Shown here in pieces: positions 51,266-62,233 of a DNA stretch of 64,000 nucleotides. The notes beneath the pieces were generated by a model. That model was given only the letters and a program-made list of their open reading frames with translations. It made no database searches and had not been told where the DNA came from. The position numbers and the translations under genes are program-made. Location: the NCBI GenBank assembly GCA_008933995.1, contig WARS01000025.1, positions 7,671,477 to 7,735,476 of the forward strand. The letters are read 5' to 3'. The DNA comes from Datnioides undecimradiatus (Eukaryota; Chordata; Actinopteri; Lobotiformes; Datnioididae). Positions within the stretch are counted from its first letter, which is position 1. Each line of letters starts with the position of its first letter.

Positions 51266-52257
51266 GACAAATTATGGAGGCGCCGGGTTTTAAAGTTGGA
51301 TGCTCAGGAAGTCCCTGTGGGATTCTTGCAACAATGGCCCTGTCACTCCCCCCCCCTCCGCTCCCCGTCCCTGCTCTCCTCACCCCTTCTCTCCCCTCTC
51401 CCCTCCTCTGATGAGCGCCCTGGGATCTCGGAGGCAGTGACAAGGGGTCCGACGCTTTCATGTGAGAGGAAGCTGAGGAATGAGTGTCACCGCCTCGAGG
51501 GAGCCCGGCTAGAGTGGCAACAAAATAATGGAGGGAGATATGAGAGACACGGACATACAGTACACAAACACACACACGCCCGCACACACACACACATATG
51601 CTTCTTCAAACGCATTTCGATAATATACACCAGCCACTGCTGCTATTTTCTACAGCAATCTTGCATCCTCTGGGGCTGAGTTTAAGATGGGTTAAATTCG
51701 ATATCAAATCAAAGCACATATGTGAGATGTATTCGAGGTGCTGCTGAGAGCACTTTCACTTCCACCGCTGCTAAGATTGTACCTGTCCATTATGTCGGGG
51801 ATGAACGGGAGCCAGACTTGTTTTTGATTGCATTCATCTGCCGGCGTATAGGAAACATAAGATCAAAGCCGTGAGGCGCCATCTGCTTCCTGTTAGCGAA
51901 AAACCCTGAGCACCTTTTATTTTGGTATTAACAAGAGAGCGTGGCGTTGGGGTTTCAGGAGAGCGCGCACTCGCTCGATCTTGGACAGTTTCTGTTGACA
52001 GGAAGCAGATAATAGCCAAGTAAATTAAAACCGCTCATCAAAGAGCCATTCAAAGTATATGACGCACGGCTCCTCGGGCTCCGGGGGCTTGTTTCAGTGA
52101 CTGATTGCAAGTGGCTGCTTTTTAAAACAAATATAGAATCTGGATCTGGTCGTTTTACCAGGTTGGCCCGCTTGATCGCTCCCTATACTGTGCCTCCTCG
52201 GAGACTTCACTAAACAAAAGCATCTAATTAAGTATCTGATTTCTCCGCGTGCGACAG
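49063..52257 (+). other. ptn: ptn intron between coding exons 2 and 3
   Basis: This is a 3,195 bp phase-1 intron, from donor gtgagc to acceptor gcgacag. It contains a CT dinucleotide run at 51226-51262 and a CA-rich tract near 51560-51597. The 174-codon minus-strand frame over 51069-51593 arises from these simple repeats and is not called as a gene. Confidence 0.9.
51226..51262. repeat. (CT)n microsatellite in ptn intron
   Basis: About 18 CT dinucleotides within the intron between coding exons 2 and 3. Confidence 0.97.
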
Positions 52258-52419
52258 GGGAATGCAAGTACGACTTCCAGGCCTGGGGAGAGTGCGATCT
52301 GGCGACGGGCAAGAAGAACAGGACGGGCGTGCTGAAGCGAGCGCTTATGGATGCGACCTGCGCCGCCACTGTCACAGCCACCAAGCCCTGTGGGAAAATC
52401 CCCAAGACCAAGCTGCAAG
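52258..52419 (+). CDS. ptn: Pleiotrophin coding exon 3 (C-terminal thrombospondin-like domain)
   Basis: This 162 bp exon (54 codons, phase 1 at both ends) encodes residues 90-143 and the first base of codon 144. The acceptor is gcgacag and the donor gtagga. It contains the second thrombospondin-like domain, with cysteines 92, 102, 124 and 134 and the signatures [23 protein letters not shown] and KPCGK. This domain carries the main heparin-binding surface in the family. Together with exon 2 it supplies all ten conserved cysteines. Compared with human PTN as I remember it, the loop after CDL differs, and here N110-R-T112 makes an N-glycosylation sequon that the human protein lacks. Otherwise length and spacing are normal for the family, with no frameshift or stop. 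Confidence 0.97.
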
Positions 52420-55004
52420 GTAGGACGAGAGGAATAAATCATCGCTAGATAAAGTGTAACTCTCGCCGGACACGTTGAGCCTGTCGGCACCAGCGGGAAG
52501 CAGTGAAGTCCCGTTGATGAATCACCATGTTCACCAAACTGTGGCATGAGGTGAAGGTATGATGTTTAGCGGCGGCGTCAGAAGCATAAACACGGTTTGA
52601 GTGAATTTTAAGTAGATGCTGGCGCTGCAGCTGTGCACGACACTTTAAAATGCAATCAATTACTAATTATATGTATAAAAAAAAGAGAATTATAATGCAA
52701 GAATCTGCGTCTTTTGGGATTTTGCACACACCCGGGTCAGGCACGTAAACTCATTTGCACTAAAGTTCACTCCTGCGGTCAAATTAGAGTTCCCAATCCA
52801 CCTGTCATGCGTGTTTTGGATGGCGGGAAGAAGCCGTGGTGCCTGGAGGGAACACAGAAGCTGTGAGACAAGAGGCTAACCGCCAAGCTACCTTGCCGCT
52901 TACCCCTTAACCCAACTCATGCAACGCTAACCAGGCTTTCAGGCTGCAGACTGTAACTTAACTGATCAGCAAAAGTAACTAGTTACTTGTTCTCCACTCC
53001 AACACACCGCATGCTCTGGATTGAACATGTGCAGAGCAAACAAACAAAAATCAAATTTGTGCTTTTGGTGCTAACTGTGAGCTGCTAGCTAATGTAGCCC
53101 TGTCCTTATAGTGGAACTGCAGGGTTTACACACTATTAAACAGTATATCAAGTAGATGCTAGTAGCATCTAATAGCATAGTAGCATAGTAGCAAAGCTAT
53201 GTAGCTTGTTTCAGACAAATGTTCTCTAGTTAGCAAAAAGGCTAGTTTTCATCTGCAGTCCATTAGCCTGCAACTGCGCACCCTACAATATTATATACAT
53301 TGATTTTAACACCATAATAAATAATAATAAATTAATAATAATCTTTCTGTTACTGCTTCATGTTTAAATGCATTAAATAATTGTTTTTTTTGCAGTTTTA
53401 ATGTGGGCTTGCCAGTAGCTAGTGTTAGCAATTGAGCTAACGCTACTTGCAAATTGCAGAAACAGCCTTTGCAAACATTCAATTCCTGCAGTCAGTCTGT
53501 CAACTCAAAGCAGAAACACTAAATAAATCTCATTCCTCCATTAAACCGCCGCTAATACGATGAAGAATCTGTTGTTGTTAGATTTTTGGGGCGTTCGTAA
53601 CTCAAAATGTGATCTTTTACAACTTTGTGACTGACGCAGGGAAATCTTATTAGCACAGCTTTGATGCTCAGCTAAATTATGCTGAATGCTGTTTGGAAAC
53701 CAGACTTTTTAATCTCGAGTCCTGCAATCATTTCACTTCCACAGTGGCATTTCTACATTTTTAATAAAACTTTAATCGAACTAACCCAAAACAAACCCGA
53801 GAGATGTTCAAGGACTCTCTAATGTAAGCTGGGGAGATCAACTAGATGCAACGCAGCAGCCTTTTTTGGACTCCTTTGAAAACTGGAATTGTTATTTACT
53901 CCCCGGAGAAGTCGCATGTCACCCAGTCTGTTTGGATCAAAGGGACGGCCCGTGCAGAAACAAACCGACGATTTACGAGATGAGTCGTTCCAGTACTGTC
54001 TTGCACTGTCAAATCATTGTAAACAGTTACGGGGAATGTTAGATTAGTTGGTTTGCTTAATTAATTATAGCTGCGGGGATGTTTACCACTTGGGTGTCTC
54101 CGTTTCTTTAGCTGAACTGCTGATATTCCTCCTGACAGCCTTTTCTCTTGCCTGTAACACATCTAAAATAAAAGAATTTCATTTTAATTACAATACATCA
54201 ACGCTGGTATATGTATTAAGGTGTAGGCGAGGGTGAACTTCCTCTTTCCTCTTTGGGATAATTACCGCGTAAGTTCGATAGGTATTTATCTTGTCTCCCG
54301 GTGCATCTCAGGCTGATTGCGTCTTTGCTAAATCCAACAAACCCTCGCAAATGATTTTAATCTCAGGCAGCGGTTCGGCTGCAAATCACATTCATATTCA
54401 ATCCGCCGTCAGCGCGGTGCAAATCCACCTACTTAAGTGCTAAGTTGGAGCGGTGAGTGACAGCGTTAACGCAGGGGTGAAAAGGTTAACTCGCTATTCA
54501 GCTGTAATTACATGCTTTTAGCTTTCTGCTGTCATGTCAAAGAAACTGAAGTCAGGGAGCTCTTTAGCTCCCGCTTCCCACGTGCTACGGAAATGGCCAG
54601 TTAACGGGAAACTGGAGCTGACGCAGGCGTTCGGCTCATAACCACACGGACGAGCGGCGAAACGCACACATATATATTTCAGTCTGCGCGGAGAGAGGGG
54701 TGTAAAACGGGCGATAAGCGAGCACTCCAGTCATTCCAAGTGAGTCGCTGCCCTTTGTTAATTATGCAAACAAGGATGTAACTGACCCGCTGTGAATGTC
54801 CCATTGTCCAAACAGGATTATAATGAGTGCAGAACCGCTGCCAGCGGCCGTAAACGGAGGGCCTTATCACGCTCGGCAGATGACATGTGCGCACACAAGG
54901 CTTGCACACGGAGTTTGCTCAACCTTACTGCCGCTCCGTCAAACAGCCAGTCAGGTGAAGCCCCAAATTACAACGATAAGACGGCGTGAGCACTTCTGAG
55001 ACAG

Positions 55005-55023
55005 TTTTTTTTTTTTTTTTTTT
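55005..55023. repeat. Poly-T homopolymer run in ptn intron
   Basis: Nineteen consecutive thymines. Confidence 0.95.
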
Positions 55024-57304
55024 ATGACTACAGGATGGATGTGTGCAGCTGCAGCTCCGCCGGCTGTAACGCGTCCTGTCTGCTCTTCTGTTTGTCTTAA
55101 GATTTTCTGCCAAACTCTATTTGACTTTCAAAGGAGGGATCTGTTAAATCTTTCACTCGGCGGCGCATCATTAATGCATTGTGACAGGAAGTTTCTTGAG
55201 GAGCTGTAACGTACTCGCCATCTGCATTCCTTTCACACTTTCTAGCAAAACCTGCACGCTGCTGTTGAAAGCATGCAGAGATGCATGGATTTTACAGTAG
55301 GAGGGCGAATAGACGTGTGGACGTGTGCAGCTACGTGACTTTCTTTATGAGTAAGACGTCAGGCAATTCAGGAAACAACCAATGATGACACGTTTGTGTT
55401 AAAACGACTTTTATTGATCATAGGAATTATCACCCTTGTCTCCTGGGAGCAAAGGTCAACCACAAATGAGCCATTTAGCTGGTCTTGTTGTGCAACAACC
55501 ATTCATTTCACTTTGATTTGGGCTCTGCAGAGGTGTAGGTGAGGGAATATAGCCCATAATGCAAAGCTGAGGAAGGGGACACTGCAGACAGCCGGCACGT
55601 CTTTGCATTGTGCAACAGTTGTCATGCACATTGTGATATTCTGCAGTACTGAACGTAATCATCAGACCCTTTCTGTTGCCGACTTCTTGCATAGAAATTC
55701 AAGTAAATCCCGGAGGAAGTGTGAAGTGTGAGTCCCAGATTTAAAACCCTTTCCCGGATGCATGAACACACATGCACGTTGCACTCTGATCGCCCTGCTT
55801 TTCAAATTTAATTCCTCCTGTTTCATCTCGCGGCGGAAAAAAATCATGAAGCTTTCACGCGAAATGATGCAAATGAGAATGTACGTATTCAAGTGATGTG
55901 TGCGCACGCGGGCGAGAGTGCGATCCGCGCGCGCAGCGCTGCGTACCTGCGCGCATCAACTCTAATGAAGGCCGGATGTGTGGATGCGGAGCGACAGCCC
56001 AAGAGGTGTGAGAGCTGTGGGCAGCAGAGAAGCGGAGCGGGGGTGACAGTGGCCGGGATGAAGGGAGGCAGTTGGGAAGAGAGACCTCGCCGTGTGATTG
56101 CACGATGTGCGGTGCGATTTCCCGTGTCTGCCAGTTGGAAGATAAGCCCCTGGAAGCAGAGAGGTTACTGGGGGAAAAAGAAAGATGGGGGGGGGGGGTT
56201 GCTGTGCACAATGAGGTGTGTACAGGAAGGGGAATTGTGTGTATGCTTTTCTGTGTGTGTCGGGGGATGGCAGAGATACAGGCCACAGCAGCAGGATCAG
56301 AGAAAAACAGAAATGTTTGGCTTTGGAGTGACTGAGATGGAGAGGAGAGGCTATCTAACCCCCAGGCCGGGAGCAGAGATCTGCCCGGCCAAATCTGCAA
56401 TTCTGAACAGCCACCTTGGGTTTGGGAGATAGGTTTCCCCTGACTACAGCAGGCTGCTGTGATGGAGGCAGCATCTGTCATTTGCAGATTCTGGAGGAGA
56501 CAATGCTAAGAGGCGCCTTGGGAGCGATCTGAGATTCAGAGTTGCGTGTCTTTGCTGTCTCGCCCAGGTGAAACACGGGCCCCGCGGAGCGAAGAGAGAG
56601 AACAAAGAGAATGAAACATTATGAATGCCTGTAGAAACCTCAAGGTCCCCGCCTTCGCTTTCAGCGGAGCGGGCGTGAGCGCGGCGCGAGGGAGCGTTTG
56701 GGCGCCACAGTTGATTTCAGGTTAAACAAAAGGCTTTGCAGGGATATTTCTGGCATCGTCTGAGTTTGTTTGGACACATTGTGGTCGGTGTCGTTCCTCC
56801 TGGACAAACAGGTGGTGCTGTGATTTTAAATGATCTGAAATCAAAGGCTTTAATTCAGAGTCACGCTGAATGTTATTATGATTATCACTGCGCTCGGTAC
56901 CGCTGCCGTATGGAGGCTGGGGCTGAAGTTGCGAGGGGAAGTTTCGAAGGCGGCAGATACTCAACAGATATTTAACTTGTAATAGCTTCATTTTCTGCCC
57001 TTTTAGGCAGACTCTTCCTGCCTAAACTACACCTGACAGGCCATCAGTCACCCTGTGATGATGACCTCCTTCAAATTGTCCAAATGCCTTTGGATCTTAG
57101 GGAAAAGTGGAAGAAAGGCACACCGGTTAGTGCAGATTGCTGCAAAATCGATGCATCTTCCTCTTAAATACGACATCTAAAAACTAAATATAGACCCTTT
57201 TGGTTGTAATTCATTAATTAGGCAGATAATAGTCAAAAAACATCAGTTTTGACGTTGCAGCACGTCGAGGTGGAGCTGGTTTGACCTACTCTACATGCTG
57301 TTGG

Positions 57305-57680
57305 TCAGTTATGGAAAGTAACTAAGCACATTTACTCCAGTACTGCTCTCAGGTTTCCATTTTCTGCTTCTTTAGGCCTCTTCTGCGCCGGATCAGCAGG
57401 AAACTTTGCTCTTTTTACCTCATTTCATTTGTTTTGTCGCTTTAGTTTCTCGTCACTTTGCACATTTAACATAACCGACAAATGAATTCTGATTATTTGC
57501 TGTAACGTCTAGGTGTATAAAGTATAACTAGTGAAAACTAAGCCCACGTTTTACCAGCTGCAGCATTTAAGTATCAATCAATCAATTCTGAAATGGGATA
57601 TTCTGCACAATGAGTACTCTTCAATCTATTTTGATGCAAATCCACTTTTGTTACTACTTTTACTGAGATCTTTACCTGCT
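57305..57680 (-). repeat. Inverted copy of the 8.3 kb dispersed repeat
   Basis: It starts 'cagttatggaaagtaactaagcacatttactccagtactg', the reverse-complement counterpart of the end at 8660-8718. The interior ('ctgaaatgggatattctgcacaatgagtactcttc', 'cttttactgag') matches the same percomorph element. It is inserted in the last ptn intron and has no coding capacity. Confidence 0.6.
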
Positions 57681-59795
57681 AAACCGGTCTTTTTATCTAT
57701 CATAGTTCATCATTTTTATAACGTAACTTAATATTTTGTGTGTAAAATCTTAAAAGCATGTGCAACAAATGTGCGGTCGCAAACGGGCCCCGATGACGAG
57801 CCCCCTGTCAGAGAGAGAGAGAGGGAGGAGAGCGAGCGGCGTCACGTAGTGTGCAAATGCTGCAGGAAGCTCTCCGTGCACGAGAGCCTCCATCTCGTGC
57901 ACGGAGCAGATGCAAACTGAGTGAGAATCCTTCCCCGCGTCTCCATCCCTCTCCCCCGGGGGCGCAGAATGTGCTGACAACAACAACAGGGGGAGGCGAG
58001 AAAAAGATATTCAAACAAATGAAAACAAGCAAACACACGCACACAAAATAAGTGTGTGGGGGAGGGGGGGGCGGTGCAGAGGAGCAAGTTCCACATTTGC
58101 ATGAGCGAGAGCGCCTCGCACGTCAAAAACCCTCACGCCCGTGGAAGTTTGCAGCCGCGGTGACAAGAACTGGTTTCTAAGATTTCCTCGCCGGGCGCAC
58201 TCAGACTGTTAAAACGGTTGAAACTCAATTGAAATCTCATTGACTAGGCACACCTTGTCGCTGTTCGGGGCTGCTCGCCGGCATGTCATTAGGGGATTTG
58301 CGAGTTGTGGAGGTGTCCTTTCAGGATGATCCATTCATGCAGAAATTAATTCAGGATTTAAGTGTTGACAGTCTTTTTTCAAATATTATCACACTTTATC
58401 GCTTTTCAGACACACCCAGATGCTTTTTTTGAATTTAATCAAATCTGCCTCTTTTTAAAAAGCGACGTCTGAACGCTCGTCGGGTTTTATTTTCGTGCGT
58501 CGGGCTTGCTCGAGTGGTGAAACGGAACGAAAAGCGACGCGGGACGATCTAAATTTAGTGTTAAGTGCTGCAGAAGGAACTTGCTTTGGATTAGGTGCAT
58601 GGGGCTAAAACAAAAAGGGTGTGGATTAGCCCGGCTGATATCTGCGCTCGACATGTCGTAAGCTGCGGGAGTACACCCCTTGCACGGCGAGCAGGAAGAT
58701 TAGTGGAGGAAAGCGTCTGAGAAACACAAACAGATGCATCTGGTTAGTCAGTAGCACTCAGGTTACAAGCTCAGGATGCTTTGTTCTTTTAGTGTTAAAG
58801 ACCTTTTGTCGTGGCGATCGCAAAAATCGGATTATTTGAAGCTCAAATGTGACTTTTTCCCTCAAAAAACTGTAAAAAATACATCAAATCTGATATTTTT
58901 ATTCTTACATAGGCCACTTTTACAGCATGCCCGAGGCTGCATGCTTAGTATCTGGACCTTCTCCGTCACCTCAGCTCGACGTTCACAAGTCTGAGCTGCA
59001 GAGAGCCGCTCGCTGAACGGTGCCGCCGACATCCTTGGATGAAACCGTGTCCGCGATGCAGCTTTGCATCAAGATCCCAACTCGTCCGGTTCAAAGTTCG
59101 CATCTGCACGCGCACCTGTGAGCAGAAGGAGCGTGTTGCTCCACAAAAGACTGTAATTACAGATGTGGCTCTTTTGCCCCTCGCTGGCTTCCACTGCACA
59201 ACATTTTGGAAACTCAACCATAAAACCAGCAGTTCCCAAAATCGTGAAAACCCAAAACTGAGCATGGTGTTGTGCTAAAACCAAAACCTGTTTTATTGTG
59301 ACGATGCAACGGATGCAAGGAAGTTTATAGACCAAAATAAATGAGACTTCCTTATTTCTTTGCTCACACTGAGGCGAACCCATATCTATAAGAGGCACAT
59401 GCACGCAAACCAGCAGGGACACACAAACAGCCCGGCTGACTGACAGCCCGACAAACAGCTAGCCAGGAGCTAGCTCCAGCCAGACCGTCGCAGGTTGTGC
59501 TCTCTTCCGGTTCACCAGAGCGGAGAGGCGGGGGGGGGGGGCACGGACTGTGGCTCCTGTCATGGCTGCCAGGTACCGACCCACTGTTGCGGCAAGTTGA
59601 TAAAAGCAGGGTTTTCACGGGGCGCACGCCAACGCCACCGAATCGATCCCCAGGAGAGAGCGGGGGGAGGAGGGACTGAGCGCTGTGGCAAACATAATTA
59701 ATTAACCCTCCCACCCCCGGGGCTGATTATGATGATCTGAAGCTCTTCGTGGACGTGGGTTTCTGAACCTCTCTGCCTTTTCTTTGTTCCCGCAG

Positions 59796-59851
59796 ATGCA
59801 AAGAAGCAAAAGAAGGAAGGGAAGAAGCGAGAGCGCGCCCAAATGGACTGA
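59796..59851 (+). CDS. ptn: Pleiotrophin terminal coding exon (basic tail and stop)
   Basis: This exon encodes residues 144-161 and the TGA stop (59849-59851). The acceptor is a strong pyrimidine tract ending ttgttcccgcag at 59795. It completes the phase-1 codon from exon 3 as Asp144 and continues with the lysine-rich tail AKKQKKEGKKRERAQMD. The tail is characteristic of pleiotrophin (human ends KKEGKKQEKMLD) and helps bind glycosaminoglycans and stabilise receptor binding. It is slightly shorter and has fewer consecutive lysines than the mammalian tail. The exon is too short to stand out as an open frame and was found by matching the expected tail and phase. It is separated from exon 3 by a 7.4 kb intron. 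Confidence 0.93.
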
Positions 59852-60660
59852 GGAGGTCGTTCGTCCCCGAGGAGGGAGGAGGAAGAGGGTGGAGAGACGT
59901 CCACTGCCCTATTTCAACACGGTTCCTCTTTATATGTCCTGTAGGGTTGACACTAGGGAGCCTGTAGAGCTTTGACCAGTGGAAACACGACTTTTAGCGA
60001 CGACGCGTTTTACTCTTTCTTCTTTTTCTAGCACCTGATAAGAAACAGCTCGTATGTTGCGGTAGAAGACGTAATACTCAGCGGTTAGGGACGAATAATG
60101 AATACGGAAGAGAGACTTGTTTACTAGTGTTCTCACCTAATGATGTTTATTTCTAGGATTATTTCCTTAAGACACAAATTGGATAGGATTTGCTGCACAG
60201 CTGCGTAGCCTAACTCTCTAATTCGGAAACCCCCCCCCCCCGGCTTTAATGAAGCGGTCTGCAGAAAAGATGCAAGAAGGACAAAAAGTGAAGCTCGACA
60301 CAACTTCGCTTAATTAATCTGAGCTCAAAAACAACAAGTGGATTCGCTGCTTTTCAATTAATCGGCGCCGTATGACGTTTTTTTTTTTTTTCCCCCCCTG
60401 TAAGAATGAAAGCTTGTTCTTCCCGCAGGCTGCGCGAAACAGCTACAACCCTGCACGTGTGCAAACTGTTGCTGCATTTTAGTCCATTCTTCCTCCCGCT
60501 GCTCTGTTGTACCTCAGTTCATACCCGCTGATTTATTAAAAAAGACATAAAAATTAAAGCCCCCGCTGTTGCAGTAGTCGGAGTTAACACCCCCTTTTTG
60601 TTTCCTGTCACATTTCCAAAAATAAAAACGAATAAAAAAATAAAAGCAAAGACGTTTTCT
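59852..60660 (+). other. ptn: Probable ptn 3' untranslated region
   Basis: This stretch runs from the ptn stop to a cluster of three AATAAA hexamers. It has no sustained open frame in the gene's direction. The end is uncertain: further AATAAA motifs occur near 60865-60895 and at about 61942, so a longer 3' UTR of about 2.1 kb is possible. The boundary is inferred from motifs only. Confidence 0.45.
60621..60644 (+). terminator. Candidate poly(A) signals of ptn
   Basis: Three canonical AATAAA hexamers lie in a row at 60621, 60631 and 60639, about 770 bases after the ptn stop. Hexamers are common in AT-rich DNA, so this is only a candidate for the cleavage region. Confidence 0.35.
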
Positions 60661-60948
60661 TTTCAGCACCGAACACGTCATTGAATCACAGTTTGCAAAA
60701 CACACGTCATGATATATTTTTATTTGAACTTCATTCTGAGAGAATATGGCACAATGTAACCACTTGATGCAGTTCATCTTACAGTGTCGCGGGTGGCCGG
60801 TGACGGTAAACACTCAGATTCATTGTTGTCCGGAACAAATAATCGAATCGATAATGCATCAAAAAAATGAAATAAAAAATAAAAATAAAATTAAAAGATT
60901 CAAATCAAATCAAATCGATACCATTGTTACTGTACAAGTATCATAGTG

Positions 60949-60972
60949 AGGGAGGGGAGGGGAGGGGAGGGG
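60949..60972 (+). repeat. (GGGGA)n run, potential G-quadruplex
   Basis: Five runs of 3-4 guanines separated by single adenines, just downstream of the candidate ptn poly(A) cluster. Such spacing is compatible with G-quadruplex formation. Confidence 0.6.
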
Positions 60973-62191
60973 CAGGATAAATGAGGGACTCTTTAAGGGC
61001 GGGGGGGGGGACATTCAGATAGTAGCTATTAAAGACGTGTCTGTACATTTCAAATGTACCACATCCCAATTACATATAATGTATCATATAGATATATACA
61101 AGGCAAACAGTAGACTCTGTATTTTCAGGTTTTTTCCTATTGCAAGAGAAGCCACAAGCCACAGTGAGTGAACGCACAATGAACATCTACATACATAAGC
61201 AAATGAAAAATGAACACCTGTATGTACATTTGACACGTTGCAGCAGGCTACTGAGTTTTTAAATGTTCCTCTCTTTGTGTTTTATTTAGTTTGTTTGTTT
61301 GTTTGTTTTTTTTTCCCCACACCTTCAGCGAAGTTCAGATCGGGTCGACGCGCCCTCCACACTTTGGTTGCTCCTCGAAAGAAAGAAAAGAAAGAGGAGG
61401 AAGAAGAAGAATAACACCTTTTTTTCCTCTGGGGGGGGGTTGAAACTGCGAAAATGACAAATTGCAAAGTGTGTCCTGCGATCTCGCAGGCGGACGGCCT
61501 CTGGCCAGGGCGAGTCGTGAAACCTCATGAATTTACAGGTGAAATCGAAATGAAGCCCTGGCCCCCAGGCCTCCGGGTCACGCCGAAACTAGTTTTTTGT
61601 TTTTTTCTTTAAGCCTTTGTCGCCGTCCCCGTTTCCGCCTTTCGCTGCTTTCTCGTCTCTGCAAAATCCACTCCGGCTCGGATCCAGTCGCTCGTTTTGC
61701 AAAGCAGGAATCCATTATCCCCCCAAGAAATGCACACATACATTATATATTTATATATACTCATACCCTCCGCCTTTATAATCATATTCTCTTTGAAACA
61801 CCTCCATCATATTCATCTCTTTATAGATTTTTAAATACATTTTTAATTTCAAACCAAAAACAAACAAAAAAAGGAAAACACACTCTGTCTGTACACTGAG
61901 CATTCTCTAATTTGCGATACTACATTTTGTACTTTGTACAACAATAAAACAAAAGACAGGTTTTTCTATAAAACGTGATAGAAAATGTACAATATTAATG
62001 TATTTATATGTGTTCCAGTACCACGCAAAGCTGTGTCTAAGTGAGTCTTTGGAAGCCTGTTGGAGGAAGGAGCGGTGACGGAGAAACAGACAATCGCACC
62101 GTGTGCATCTTCCCTGATGTGTGCGCCGTGATACTTTGTCCAATCTGATGTCTTCGTGCTGTGAGAAACAAAACAAAACAGGAAGCCGCAT

Positions 62192-62192
<1 letters not shown>

Positions 62193-62229
<37 letters not shown>
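62193..62229. repeat. (CA)n microsatellite
   Basis: About 18 CA dinucleotides. The minus-strand cysteine/valine-rich frames over 61907-62383 derive from it. Confidence 0.96.

Positions 62230-62233
<4 letters not shown>

Larger units (their letters stand above)
52420..59795 (+). other. ptn: ptn intron between coding exons 3 and 4
   Basis: This is a 7,376 bp phase-1 intron, from donor gtagga to acceptor cccgcag. It holds a poly-T run (55005-55023), a CpG-rich patch near 55900-56010, a G run near 56188-56198, a dispersed repeat at about 57305-57680 and a G run at about 59530-59541. No additional exon was recognised. Confidence 0.9.

Noticed and set aside
51069-51593. 174-codon minus-strand frame inside the ptn intron
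   Set aside because: It is built from CA and CT microsatellites (RERERERE and VCVCV residues) and lies antisense to an intron.
55855-56481. 208-codon minus-strand and 179-codon plus-strand frames in the last ptn intron
   Set aside because: Two competing frames cover the same GC-rich DNA, neither has a domain, and the composition suffices to explain the lack of stops.
47125-59851. Midkine (mdk) as the identity of the gene
   Set aside because: [20 protein letters not shown] and the KKEGKK tail are pleiotrophin-specific. Midkine differs at these positions.
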